Numbered from the stretch's first letter, positions 43,306 to 52,315 are shown. The stretch is 64,000 nt of DNA from Woeseiaceae bacterium (GCA_021773095.1 JAJFKR010000028.1:259885-323884), one strand, 5' to 3'. Notes: generated by a model from the letters alone, not told the origin. Numbers and translations: made by a program.

Positions 43306-44928
43306 TTATTCGACACCTTCCGCACTTTTTGCACGATCGACCAGTCCTGACACGCTATAAAATCGCCCATTTCGTACGACGGCGACCACATTTAGTACAT
43401 CATTGATCTCGGACAGCGGGTCCCCATCGACGAAAACGAGGTCGGCGGCTGCGCCCGTCGCGATGCGTCCGAGATAGGGATCGGCCATCATTAGTGCAGC
43501 GGCATTCACGCCCATGCCACGGAGCGTTTGTTCGGGAGTTAATCCCGCCATCTGCATGGCGCGAATTTGTGTCGGCAGCGCCTCACCGGCCGGCAGGCCC
43601 GTCGACCGGCTGGTAACCACAGCCGCCGTGACGTCGAGTTCCGGGCGGGCCGTTGTGCCGATGTGCCACTCCCGGGCATGCAGCAGTCTGGGCCCCGGAA
43701 CAGCCTTTTCGGACCACAGAGTGTTGAGCCGGTCTACGTCGGCGTGAGCGGCGACAACGGTTGTCACGCCCATCGTTAGCAAGTCGGGTCCGTGGCCCGG
43801 AACGAGCTGTCCGGGCAACCTCGCGTCGGCATCGATCAAACCGGGGATGACCGTCAGATCGCCCATGTCGATGACGATCGATCCGGGCCGGTCCTTGTGT
43901 GTCTGAACCGCAGTGACGCGGCCGCCTTGAATCAGAATGTCCTTGTCATGTTGGTAGCCCGCAGCAACACCGTCGAATAATCGTGACGCGTGGATAACGA
44001 AATTTCCGGCGGGCTCTCCCTGCCAGGTCAACGAGAGACGTTCGCGCCGAACCGTTGTCTGAACCTCGGGTTGGATGGTTGCACGAAACTGTAGCGGGCT
44101 GGAGCGCCAGGAGTTGAACAGACGTTGCCGGATCTGGCCGTTGGCGGAGTAAACCATGCGGTCACGATCCAGCCAGCTCACCGGTGCCACAACGAACTGC
44201 TCGTTGCTTGCATAAGGCCTCAGCAAACGTGGTTGCGACAGGATGAGCATTTTGATCGAGGTGCCGACGTCATCAGTCTGAAAGAATGTGATCAGACTAC
44301 TGTCCGGTCTCCAGGTCGGTGCTGCGAGTTTGGCAGATGACGTGGTCAGGACTTCCTCAGGTTGCGAGTGACGCCGCAGAACAAGCGACCACTGGCTGTC
44401 GTGGTGATGTACATAAACCAGATCGCGTCCGTCGGATGACCAGGCACCCTCGATTTCGTCGCCTGGCTGGTTGCTGATACGCCAGCGCAAACCCGTGGGT
44501 ATGTCGATCTCCCACAAATCGAAACCAGTGCCATTGACGTCGGACGAATACAGCACACGCTCGCCGTCCGCGTGCCATGTTGGATGCACATCAAGATTGG
44601 AGTTCGTGTCGAGTTTCTGCATCTGACCATCGCTGATTTCGTATGTCCAGATGCCCTGTTGGCCATCGACGGTTGCCTGATAAACGAGTTGCTTGCCACT
44701 GGGCGACCAGCGTGGCCGTTGTACCGACTTGAGATTCTGGGTGAGCTGGCGGGCATCCCCGCCGCCGCCTGGTACGATCCAGATGTCGCCCCGCAAGTCG
44801 ATTGCCAGGCGACCGTCTTTTGCCGCATCCACCGAAAGGCCGGCACCTCGGGTGACCGTGATTTGCGCGCCGGCCGGTGTTGCCAACAGCAAACCCAGAA
44901 CGACAAGGGCTACGGCTCGTAAATGCAC
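43306..44928 (-). CDS. TolB-like beta-propeller fused to a degenerate amidohydrolase domain, exported
   Basis: 540 residues. A signal peptide (cleavage near AGAQITV) is followed by a TolB/WD40-like propeller (about 30-260: RPRWSPSGKQLVYQA, HPTWHADGERVLYSS, GAWSSDGRDLVYV). Then comes an amidohydrolase-related C-terminal part with VTVIPGLIDADARLP, which in active members reads PGLIDAHxH: the HxH metal site is lost. Most of the catalytic barrel is missing, only the composite-domain end GRIATGAAADLVFVDGDPLSEI remains. It overlaps the upstream ggt gene by 19 bases. It is probably a binding protein, not an enzyme. Confidence 0.8.
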   Translation of the reverse strand: MHLRAVALVVLGLLLATPAGAQITVTRGAGLSVDAAKDGRLAIDLRGDIWIVPGGGGDARQLTQNLKSVQRPRWSPSGKQLVYQATVDGQQGIWTYEISDGQMQKLDTNSNLDVHPTWHADGERVLYSSDVNGTGFDLWEIDIPTGLRWRISNQPGDEIEGAWSSDGRDLVYVHHHDSQWSLVLRRHSQPEEVLTTSSAKLAAPTWRPDSSLITFFQTDDVGTSIKMLILSQPRLLRPYASNEQFVVAPVSWLDRDRMVYSANGQIRQRLFNSWRSSPLQFRATIQPEVQTTVRRERLSLTWQGEPAGNFVIHASRLFDGVAAGYQHDKDILIQGGRVTAVQTHKDRPGSIVIDMGDLTVIPGLIDADARLPGQLVPGHGPDLLTMGVTTVVAAHADVDRLNTLWSEKAVPGPRLLHAREWHIGTTARPELDVTAAVVTSRSTGLPAGEALPTQIRAMQMAGLTPEQTLRGMGVNAAALMMADPYLGRIATGAAADLVFVDGDPLSEINDVLNVVAVVRNGRFYSVSGLVDRAKSAEGVE

Positions 44929-46436
44929 GTTCCACCTTCGCGTCTGGGGTCGGCAGCAGAAGCCAATCCTGTAATGGCGTCGTTGACCGCGGTGCCCACG
45001 CCGCCGAAATACATCGAGCGCTTCTGGAACACATGCAGTGGCAGGTCTGTATCGGGCAGATCAAGGCCCGGTTCTGCCATAAGCCGCACCTCCTCGCCGC
45101 TGGTGTCGACATGAATGCGCGGATGGGCGACCGCCTGTTCCAGCGGCATCTCAAACAGCAGGTAGTTAATAAGAAATTGCTGCAGTGCGGTTGTGATGCG
45201 ATCAGCGCCCGGTGAACCTGCGGCGAGGACGGATCCATTGCCGCGTGCGACGCTGGGCGCCATGTTCGACGGTAATCGTGCGCCAACAGGGCCGGCATCA
45301 AGCCCGCGGCGATTCAGTTCGATCTCACCCAGGCAGTTGTTCAGCCACAGTCCGGTGCCTGCCGGCATCTCACCGGAGCCGTATCCGGACGAAGCCGTCA
45401 TTGCACACCCGGTGCCGGAGCTGTCCACAACCGACGTGTGTACCGTCGACGCCGACGTCCATCGATTGAGCAGCTGTCCGCTTCGCGCATGGTCGATCAG
45501 GCGCGCTGCCTCGGCTTCGATGTTTTCGGCAAGATCGAGATTACGAATTCGAAAATCCAGGCAGGCGCGCTGAGTTTCGATTAACTGCTTCAGCGTTGCA
45601 TGATTCCAGATCCTTTCCGGCAGGTCGGAACAAGCAAGGAGCATCGCGGAGAGAACCGTACCACCGATCGCAGGTGCCGGATTGGTGGCGATAGACCAGT
45701 CTCCGATCTCAGCGATCAGCGCTGGTCTTTCGATAGCCCTGTAAGAGGCGAGGTCTTTGCGCGTCAGCATGCCGCCTCTTTCGCGGCAGTGATCTGAAAT
45801 TGCAGCGCCAAGCTCTCCTTCATAGAACAGGCGTGCACCTTCTTTGGCGATGGCTTCCAGTGTGTCGCCAAGGTGCGGAATCGTAATAGTACTGCCCGCG
45901 TCTCGCAGTGCTCCATCAACGTGATGCAGCGCATTGTAGCCATCGGCGCTGCGACCAAAAATGCTGTCGCCGGAATAACCCAGGTAATAGTGGCATGCCG
46001 CAGGCAGTGCGAAGCCGTCACGAGTCGCCCGGATGGCCGGAGCGAAGAGTGCGTCCCAACTCACATCGCCGTATTTCTTCCAGGCGCACTCGATGGCGGC
46101 GAGCGAGCCGGGTATTGCTACGGACCCGGGACCAATTAGAGTCTTGATCCCGCCACCGTAGTTCATGGAGACACTAACGGCACCCTTGCCGCTTTCCGCA
46201 GCGTCGAGGCCGGCTCCCGGTATTGCGACATTGCCGTCGATGGTGACGGGCTCACCGCCTTTGGGCCAAATTGTAATGAATGCACTGCCCGCCAGCGCGC
46301 AAACACCGGGCTCGGTGTTAATCGTCACCAGGCCTGCCGCCAGCGCACAGTCAACCGCATTACCGCCGGCACCGGCCACCTCTCGCGCCGCATCAGCGGC
46401 CAGCTGGGAGGTCGTAGCTACTGCAACACTGGTCAC
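44910..46436 (-). CDS. gamma-glutamyltransferase-like Ntn hydrolase, no signal peptide
   Basis: 508 residues of the Ntn-hydrolase family that self-cleaves before a Thr nucleophile. The large subunit starts ADAAREVAGAGGNAVDCALAAGLV; the cleavage-site Thr is T331 (STVHTSVVD), followed by TASSGYGSGEMPAGTGLWLNN and SPGADRITTALQQFLINYLL. There is no N-terminal signal peptide, so it is predicted cytosolic, unlike classical GGT. It lies 11 bases after a glutathione-dependent formaldehyde dehydrogenase gene, suggesting glutathione-conjugate turnover, though 7-ACA acylase or other acylase activity is possible. Confidence 0.82.
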   Translation of the reverse strand: MTSVAVATTSQLAADAAREVAGAGGNAVDCALAAGLVTINTEPGVCALAGSAFITIWPKGGEPVTIDGNVAIPGAGLDAAESGKGAVSVSMNYGGGIKTLIGPGSVAIPGSLAAIECAWKKYGDVSWDALFAPAIRATRDGFALPAACHYYLGYSGDSIFGRSADGYNALHHVDGALRDAGSTITIPHLGDTLEAIAKEGARLFYEGELGAAISDHCRERGGMLTRKDLASYRAIERPALIAEIGDWSIATNPAPAIGGTVLSAMLLACSDLPERIWNHATLKQLIETQRACLDFRIRNLDLAENIEAEAARLIDHARSGQLLNRWTSASTVHTSVVDSSGTGCAMTASSGYGSGEMPAGTGLWLNNCLGEIELNRRGLDAGPVGARLPSNMAPSVARGNGSVLAAGSPGADRITTALQQFLINYLLFEMPLEQAVAHPRIHVDTSGEEVRLMAEPGLDLPDTDLPLHVFQKRSMYFGGVGTAVNDAITGLASAADPRREGGTCIYEP

Positions 46437-46447
46437 CGATTTGGAAT

Positions 46448-47557
46448 CTAGAAGTGTATGACCGAACGAATGCTTTTGCCTTCATGCATCAGGTCGAAAG
46501 CTCTGTTGATGTCTTCGAGCGGCATCGTATACGTGATGAACTCATCGATCCTGATGTCGCCATCCAGATATTGGTCGACCATTCCGGGCAGCTGTGAACG
46601 TCCTTTGCAGCCGCCAAAAGCCGTGCCGCGCCAGACTCGGCCGGTTACCAACTGGAATGGTCGGGTAGCGATTTCCTGTCCGGCACCCGCGACGCCGACG
46701 ATGACCGATTCGCCCCAACCTTTGTGGCAACACTCAAGCGCCGAGCGCATCAGGCTTGTGTTACCGACGCATTCGAATGAGAAATCAACACCACCACCGG
46801 TGAGTTCGACGACGACGTCTTGAATCGGTTCGTCGTATTTCTTCGGATTGATACAATCCGTTGCGCCAAACTGTTTGGCCAGTTCAAACTTGTCTTCATT
46901 GATATCGATCGCCACTATGCGACCGGCTTTGGCGATCATGGCGCCCTGAATAGCGCTGAGACCGACGCCTCCCAGCCCGAAAACAGCGACCGTGTCGCCA
47001 GCTTTCACCCTGGCCGTATTCAGAACGGCTCCGATGCCGGTCGTAATACCACAGCCTAACAGGCAGACCTTTTCGAGTGGTGCGTTCTTGTTAACTTTTG
47101 CGACCGCGATTTCCGGCAACACGGTGTACTCGCTAAATGTCGAAGTACCCATGTAGTGAAAAACAGTCTTGCCAGCCAAAGAAAAGCGCGATGTGCCATC
47201 GGGCATCAGACCCTGGCCCTGCGTTGTGCGAATCGCCTGACACAAATTCGTCTTGCCGGACGTACAGAAGCTGCATTCGCCACACTCGGGAGTGTAAAGC
47301 GGAATGACGTGATCACCGATGCCGACCGAGGATACGCCCGCGCCGATTTCTTCTACGATCGCACCGCCCTCGTGACCGAGGACGGCCGGAAAAATACCCT
47401 CCGGGTCTTCGCCGGACAATGTGAATGCGTCAGTGTGGCAAACACCGCTCGCGACATTTCGAAGCAACACCTCGCCGGCTTTGGGACCCTCAAGGTCCAG
47501 CAGTTCTATCTCAAGTGGTCTGCCTGCTTCCCAGGCAACGGCGGCGCGTGTCTTCAT
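46448..47557 (-). CDS. adhC: class III alcohol / S-(hydroxymethyl)glutathione dehydrogenase
   Basis: 369 residues, cytosolic zinc enzyme oxidising S-hydroxymethylglutathione (formaldehyde detoxification), with S-nitrosoglutathione reductase activity in the family. Catalytic zinc region: [28 protein letters not shown]; four-Cys structural zinc loop [15 protein letters not shown]; cofactor site [30 protein letters not shown]. The start at 47557 has AGGAA just upstream; the longer ORF is an extension. No S-formylglutathione hydrolase gene follows; a GGT-like gene takes its place. Confidence 0.95.
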   Translation of the reverse strand: MKTRAAVAWEAGRPLEIELLDLEGPKAGEVLLRNVASGVCHTDAFTLSGEDPEGIFPAVLGHEGGAIVEEIGAGVSSVGIGDHVIPLYTPECGECSFCTSGKTNLCQAIRTTQGQGLMPDGTSRFSLAGKTVFHYMGTSTFSEYTVLPEIAVAKVNKNAPLEKVCLLGCGITTGIGAVLNTARVKAGDTVAVFGLGGVGLSAIQGAMIAKAGRIVAIDINEDKFELAKQFGATDCINPKKYDEPIQDVVVELTGGGVDFSFECVGNTSLMRSALECCHKGWGESVIVGVAGAGQEIATRPFQLVTGRVWRGTAFGGCKGRSQLPGMVDQYLDGDIRIDEFITYTMPLEDINRAFDLMHEGKSIRSVIHF

Positions 47558-47623
47558 TTCCTGATTATCCCTAAAGGTCTCTAAAGCTATTGTGAACGGC
47601 ATGTTCTCACGATTGCCGAAGCT

Positions 47624-47682
47624 GTTCATCCTGTGTTCATAAATTTAATAGAAACAACAGCTTGTATTCAGTCTGAGTTCAT
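47624..47682 (+). promoter_or_regulatory. two tandem hexamer-N5-hexamer direct repeats
   Basis: GTTCAT-N5-GTTCAT at 47624-47640 and ATTCAG-N5-GTTCAT at 47666-47682 each have 11-bp spacing, the architecture bound by OmpR/PhoB-family response regulators (such as PhoP and PmrA). They lie upstream of the Tyr/Arg-rich secreted protein gene. The regulator is not identified in this window. Confidence 0.5.
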
Positions 47683-47731
47683 TCGATGCGGCCTATCCTG
47701 CAACCGTAGCAGGACAAACCGGAGGTCAATC

Positions 47732-48073
47732 ATGAACAAAGTCATTATCTCAACCCTTATAGCCTGTGGTCTGTTGCTTTTGGATGTTCCCGAGGCTGCA
47801 GCACACGAGGACAGGGACAGTCAATATCGTTCGCACCGATACGATTATTCCAAGTCCTACCGTCGTGATGGGTACCGCAATGGATACAGGCGTGATTATT
47901 ACGGCTCGCGGTACAAGCGCGCGGGAGAAATGCCGCGGTGGTTGAAACGAGACAAATCTTTTCGTCGCTGGTTCAGGCACAGTCGCCTGCAAAACAACCG
48001 TCGCCTGTCATGGCACCAGCTGTTCGATGCCTATCGTTGGGAACATTCTTACTACAGGCATCGCAGACACTAA
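47732..48073 (+). CDS. secreted Tyr/Arg-rich small protein
   Basis: 113 residues. A signal peptide (hydrophobic run then AAAHED) precedes a mature region made of repeated Y/R/H/D/S units (RYDYSKSYRRDGYRNGYRRDYYGSRYK), ending in a Trp/His/Arg-rich segment (WHQLFDAYRWEHSYYRHRRH). The start is fixed by GGAGGT 6 bases upstream; earlier in-frame ATGs lack this. The mature protein is very basic. The composition resembles RcnB-like or histidine/tyrosine-rich envelope proteins, but no family is assigned. A strong terminator follows. Confidence 0.7.
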   Translation: MNKVIISTLIACGLLLLDVPEAAAHEDRDSQYRSHRYDYSKSYRRDGYRNGYRRDYYGSRYKRAGEMPRWLKRDKSFRRWFRHSRLQNNRRLSWHQLFDAYRWEHSYYRHRRH

Positions 48074-48100
48074 CAGGCGTAATTAAATTGCCTCGACCCA

Positions 48101-48132
48101 AAAGCCGGCCCGATAATATTCGGGTCGGCTTT
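48101..48132 (+). terminator. intrinsic terminator after the Tyr/Arg-rich gene
   Basis: Arms AAAGCCGGCCCGA (48101-48113) and TCGGGTCGGCTTT (48120-48132) pair over 13 positions with one G-U wobble, loop 6 bases, with T-rich and A-rich ends. Confidence 0.72.
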
Positions 48133-48166
48133 CACTGCGCTCACCACTCCTGTAAAACAGTTGCCA

Positions 48167-49252
48167 ATGAGCCTCGACGAACTTCGAAATAAATTGTCTG
48201 CAGTCGACCGCCGCCTGGTTGAGATGATTGCCGAGCGGCAACGCATTGTCGCTGATATCGGTAAAACCAAGCAGATAGCCGGTACCGGTACACGCGATTA
48301 CGCGAGAGAAAAAGACGTGCTCGATATGGGCCGCAAGCAGGCCGCAGAGATGGGCGTCGATCCTGATCTTGTCGAAAATTTACTGGAAATGCTGATCCGA
48401 ACATCGCTGGAAAGCCAGGAACGCGACCGTGTGGTTGCCGAGGGCAAGGGCGACGGCCGGCGAGCACTGGTTGTTGGTGGTGCGGGCAAGATGGGCCGCT
48501 GGTTCGTGGATTTTTTCTCGTCCCAGGGATTTGCGACGTCCGTGGCCGATACCGTTCTTGAAGACGGCCCGGCCCGATTCAGGAACTGGACGGATGCGGG
48601 CATCGATTTCGACGTTATTGTGGTTGCCACACCACTGGCCGTGTCGGGCAGGATTCTCGCGCAACTCGCAGTATTGAAACCCAAGGGGCTTGTATTTGAT
48701 ATTGGCTCGTTAAAATCACCACTCATCGACGGTCTCAAGGAACTCAAGTCCGCGGGCTGTCGTGTTACGTCCCTGCATCCGATGTACGGTCCGGACACGC
48801 GTTTGCTGTCGGGTCGGCATCTGATTTTTTGTGATGTCGGTGATTCCAAGGCAACGGCGGACGCCAAAGAATTGTTTGCCGCCACGATGGTTGAGCAACT
48901 CGACATGGGGCTTGAAGACCACGATCGACTGATCGCTTATGTTCTGGGGTTGTCGCATGCGTTGAACATCGCATTTTTTACGGCGCTTTCGGAGAGCGGA
49001 GAGGCGGCTCCCAAACTTGCAAGAATGTCATCGACGACGTTTGATTCGCAGTTGCTGGTGTCCGAGGCGGTTGCGCAGGACAATCCACATCTGTATTTTG
49101 AAATTCAGAATTTGAACAGATTCGGGCTGGGGCCGCTCGATGCATTGTGCGAAGCCGCAGGGAGAATTCGCGAGTCAGTCGCAGGCGGCGATGAAGAGGC
49201 GTTCGTGGAATTGATGGACAAGGGTCGCGAGTACCTTGCGTTAAGGCAGTAA
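48167..49252 (+). CDS. tyrA: bifunctional chorismate mutase / prephenate dehydrogenase
   Basis: About 361 residues. An N-terminal AroQ-type chorismate mutase (about 1-88: LDELRNKLSAVDRRLVEMIAERQRIVADIGKTK) is fused to an NAD-dependent prephenate dehydrogenase (about 96-361: ALVVGGAGKMGRWFVDFFSSQG, FDIGSLKSPLIDGL, VTSLHPMYGPD). This is the enterobacterial-style TyrA architecture for tyrosine synthesis from chorismate. The start is ATG 48167 (TTG two codons earlier is possible) with no strong Shine-Dalgarno. It is followed 37 bases later by the GGDEF gene. Confidence 0.93.
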   Translation: MSLDELRNKLSAVDRRLVEMIAERQRIVADIGKTKQIAGTGTRDYAREKDVLDMGRKQAAEMGVDPDLVENLLEMLIRTSLESQERDRVVAEGKGDGRRALVVGGAGKMGRWFVDFFSSQGFATSVADTVLEDGPARFRNWTDAGIDFDVIVVATPLAVSGRILAQLAVLKPKGLVFDIGSLKSPLIDGLKELKSAGCRVTSLHPMYGPDTRLLSGRHLIFCDVGDSKATADAKELFAATMVEQLDMGLEDHDRLIAYVLGLSHALNIAFFTALSESGEAAPKLARMSSTTFDSQLLVSEAVAQDNPHLYFEIQNLNRFGLGPLDALCEAAGRIRESVAGGDEEAFVELMDKGREYLALRQ

Positions 49253-49289
49253 AACACTGAGATAATGAGACGCTAGGGAGAGGCTGCTC

Positions 49290-50405
49290 ATGCAATCAAA
49301 AGAGGCAATATCGGCCGAGGACATGAAGGCGCAGCGTGATCTTGCCCGCCGACAGCTGGACGAGCTAACCGATCAAGTTGCTCGGAACGACGACAAGATG
49401 AAGCGCACGCAGCAGCGTGAGTTGAAACTCTTGCAGGCGGATGATCTGGATTCGCTGTTTTCGGCACTGTCCGACGGCCTAAGGACCAGTTATGGACTTG
49501 AGTACGTCAGCGTAGTGCTGTGCGATCCGGATCACGACATTCGTCATTTGCTGTTGGCCAACGGCACGCCGGCCGAAGGGTTTTCAAATCTGCTCATCCG
49601 GGAGTCATTGACTGGGCTCGCACCGCAATACATTGCTCTGCATCAGCCGTGGCTGGGCGCGTTTACGGCCTGCGATCATCAGTTGATTTGCCCAGGCGCC
49701 GACGACATCAAAAGCATCGCGATGATTCCGTTGAAGCACCGCGGCAAACTGATCGGCAGCATTAATTTTGGCAGTAATGATGCGCATCGATTCACTCGCG
49801 ACCATGCCAGCGATTTTCTTGCCCATCTCGGCGTGATTGCGTCATTTTCAATTGAAAACACGGTGAACCGTGCGCGTTTGATGCGCAGCGGATTTACGGA
49901 CGTGTTAACGGGCTGGAATAATCGTCGCTATCTCAGCGTGCGACTCGGCGAAGAGCTGGCAAGAGCGCGAAGGGACCAGGCCGGAGTCGTTTGCCTGATG
50001 TTGGACGTAGATCATTTCAAACGCGTGAACGATACCTGGGGCCACGCCGCCGGTGACGCGGTACTGCGCGAACTCGCACAGCGCATCGAGTCACAGGTTC
50101 GCGCCAGCGATGTGGCGGCACGTTACGGCGGCGAAGAATTCGTCGTGCTATTGCCAAATACAGAAGTGGAGTCTGCAAAGCTCCTTGCAGAGCGTGTTCG
50201 CCAGGCCATATCAGCCACACCGTTCGATCTGCCGTGCGGAGATACGGTGACAGTGACCGTATCTATCGGCATTTCCGAGGTCCATCCCGGGCCCGACGAC
50301 AAAGACCTGAAGACGATCGGTGATTCACTGGTGGCGCGCGCCGATGTGGCGTTATACGCCGCCAAATCAGCCGGCAGGAACCGGGTTGTTGTAGAGGCTG
50401 CGTAA
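49290..50405 (+). CDS. GAF-like/GGDEF diguanylate cyclase
   Basis: 371 residues: an N-terminal coiled coil (about 10-55), a GAF-like sensory domain (about 58-190) and a GGDEF domain (about 200-370). The active-site motif is GGEEF (280-284). The product-inhibition I-site RxxD is RASD at 271-274, five residues before it. It should make cyclic di-GMP in the cytosol, signal unknown. GGGAGAGG precedes the ATG. Its stop TAA overlaps the next ATG (TAATG). Confidence 0.93.
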   Translation: MQSKEAISAEDMKAQRDLARRQLDELTDQVARNDDKMKRTQQRELKLLQADDLDSLFSALSDGLRTSYGLEYVSVVLCDPDHDIRHLLLANGTPAEGFSNLLIRESLTGLAPQYIALHQPWLGAFTACDHQLICPGADDIKSIAMIPLKHRGKLIGSINFGSNDAHRFTRDHASDFLAHLGVIASFSIENTVNRARLMRSGFTDVLTGWNNRRYLSVRLGEELARARRDQAGVVCLMLDVDHFKRVNDTWGHAAGDAVLRELAQRIESQVRASDVAARYGGEEFVVLLPNTEVESAKLLAERVRQAISATPFDLPCGDTVTVTVSIGISEVHPGPDDKDLKTIGDSLVARADVALYAAKSAGRNRVVVEAA

Positions 50406-51295
50406 TGCGATCGGCGTTGCTGGCAATCGTCCTGATCCCGATTCTGGTCGCCTGCGAATCAAAAGCACCCGTCCCACCGGTTGTTATTTTTGCGGTCGGC
50501 GATGAAGACGCAGTCTTGGCCGCCCTGCTTGATGAATTTACCGATGAATTCGGCATTCCCGTGAACGTCATTTACGGAGACAGTCGAGAGAATACCGACG
50601 CCGTCATTGCCAACAAAGTTTCGCCGCCAGCCGACGTATTGCTAAGCAATAACATAGCGGATATCTGGAGGGCTGCGGATGACGGTGCGTTGCGTCCAAT
50701 CCGGCGTGAATCGATGGCCTCCATTCCCGAATCACTCAGGGACCCGGACGGTTTGTGGGCTGCTATCGAGGTTCGTTACGCGGCAATTCGGCGTGCGCCC
50801 GATTCAGCTCTATCCAGGGTGAGCAGTTACGCAGCGCTTGCCAATCCGAAACTGCGTGGCCAGTTGTGCCTGTCATCGTCGAAATTGGCAGTCAATCGGT
50901 CTCTGATAGCGATGCTGATCCAGGATGTGGGCGTGAAACCGGCCGAGCGCATCGTTCGTGGCTGGGTGAGGAATCTTGCGCGATCGCCATTCTCAACCGA
51001 GGAAGAGCTGCGAGTGGCGATTGAGTCCGGATCCTGCAACTACGGCATTCTTTCCGCGACTCCGGAAACCGAAACGAGCGAGAACGGCGGAGACCGCATG
51101 TATTACGTTGATATTGACGGTATTGGTGTCGCTCGACACGCCCATAATCCGCAATCCGCGCAGATTCTGGTCAACTGGATGCTGCAAAAAAAGACGCTCA
51201 AAGATCTGTCTTGGTCGAACGGAAAAAACGTCGGTATTGCTGGCTGGCGGGATGAGGATGCGCGCTTGCTCGCTGAACGCTCGGGTTATGATTAG
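50405..51295 (+). CDS. orphan iron/anion-type solute-binding lipoprotein
   Basis: 296 residues with a lipobox (LVAC near residue 17) and a type 2 periplasmic-binding fold of the FbpA/FutA iron(III) kind: VVIFAVGDEDAVLAALLDEFTDEFGIPVNVIYGD, ADVLLSNNIADIWRAADDGAL, SSKLAVNRSLIAMLIQDVG. No matching permease or ATPase is adjacent. Translational coupling to the diguanylate cyclase suggests it may feed a signal to it rather than to a transporter (inference). A transport role is the alternative. Confidence 0.78.
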   Translation: MRSALLAIVLIPILVACESKAPVPPVVIFAVGDEDAVLAALLDEFTDEFGIPVNVIYGDSRENTDAVIANKVSPPADVLLSNNIADIWRAADDGALRPIRRESMASIPESLRDPDGLWAAIEVRYAAIRRAPDSALSRVSSYAALANPKLRGQLCLSSSKLAVNRSLIAMLIQDVGVKPAERIVRGWVRNLARSPFSTEEELRVAIESGSCNYGILSATPETETSENGGDRMYYVDIDGIGVARHAHNPQSAQILVNWMLQKKTLKDLSWSNGKNVGIAGWRDEDARLLAERSGYD

Positions 51296-51325
51296 ATCAC
51301 TGCGCCAGATCACTACCGACGGTGT

Positions 51326-52315
51326 CTATTGGTAGCGGTTTTGTCGGCTGCGACTCATCAATATCAGGAATAACGGTACGCCGATAGCCGCGGTTAATGC
51401 GCCCACCGGGAGTTGTCGCGGTGCCATCAACGTGCGTGCAAGCGTGTCGGCGATAACCAGTAAGGTGCCGCCCGCAAGAGCGGATGCTGGCAGGACAATA
51501 CGATGGTCGCTACCCGAGACGAGCCGTATAAGATGTGGCACGACCAGCCCGATGAATCCGATGACTCCGACAGTCGTGACAGAAAAGGCTGTCGCGAGCG
51601 CCGCGGCCGAGAAAATCAAATAGCGAAAACCTTTAACGGGCAGTCCGACGATCGCAGCCTGTAGTTCACCGCGGGACAGGACATTCAGGTGCCTGGCCGA
51701 AGCGGTGCCGGCGATCAGTAATATTGCCAGTAGCCATAGGCTGCGCTCAGGATCGAAAGCGAAGCTGAGATCACCCATGAGCCAGAACAACATGCCGCGC
51801 AGATTTTGATCCGGCGATAGTGCCAGCAACAAAGTCGTCGCCGCACTGAAACCGGCGGCGAGGACGACACCGGTTAGTAGCAATCGCGCCGGGGTCCAGC
51901 TACCGGTACCGTGGGCAATCGCGAACACCAGCAAAGTTGCGGCCATTGCCCCGCCAAACGCCGCGAGATCTATAACCAGACTGCCCATACCAAGCATCAT
52001 CGCCAGCAGCGCAGCTACGGCTGCACCGCCGGAACTGCCAAGGATGTACGGTTCCGCCAGCGGGTTGCGCAGCAGCACCTGCATCAATACACCGGCGACA
52101 GCCAACAAGCCGCCGACAGCGAATGCGGTCATCGCCCGGGGCAATCGCAACTCGATAACCAGCGATTGAATGTGTTCCGGACCTCTGCCCCAAACTGCGT
52201 TGAATGCCTCGCCAAGCGTTACGTCGGCGCTGCCGGTCGCCAACGCCATGGCGAATGCCACAGCAGCGAGTAACAGTAACCCTGCAAACAGGGCTCCATT
52301 TCGTACGCTGATCAA
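51326..52315 (-). CDS. btuC: FecCD/BtuC-type ABC transporter permease
   Basis: 329 residues with about ten hydrophobic helices. The family segments are SLVIELRLPRAMTAFAVGGLLAVAGVLMQVLLRNPLAEPYILGSSGGA, MLFWLMGDLSFAF and VTTVGVIGFIGLVVPHLIRLVSGSDHR (coupling region). The most likely start is a TTG at 52315 with GGAAGA upstream, because no ATG gives a sensible N-terminus; the much longer open frame covers the promoter region of rppH. Substrate class is cobalamin or Fe-siderophore. With btuF and btuD it could complete a B12 importer, although the three genes are 10-15 kb apart. Confidence 0.83.
   Translation of the reverse strand: MISVRNGALFAGLLLLAAVAFAMALATGSADVTLGEAFNAVWGRGPEHIQSLVIELRLPRAMTAFAVGGLLAVAGVLMQVLLRNPLAEPYILGSSGGAAVAALLAMMLGMGSLVIDLAAFGGAMAATLLVFAIAHGTGSWTPARLLLTGVVLAAGFSAATTLLLALSPDQNLRGMLFWLMGDLSFAFDPERSLWLLAILLIAGTASARHLNVLSRGELQAAIVGLPVKGFRYLIFSAAALATAFSVTTVGVIGFIGLVVPHLIRLVSGSDHRIVLPASALAGGTLLVIADTLARTLMAPRQLPVGALTAAIGVPLFLILMSRSRQNRYQ

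Noticed and set aside
43176..43406. 76-codon plus-strand ORF at the edge of the AT-rich gap
   Set aside because: No Shine-Dalgarno, composition unlike protein, and its second half is antisense to the amidohydrolase-like gene.
50241..50263. Palindrome with GGTGACAGTGACC inside the GGDEF gene, similar to the core of the hairpin at 22042
   Set aside because: Here it encodes the conserved strand GDTVTVTVSIG, and the match is limited to the Thr/Val codons, so it is most likely coincidence.
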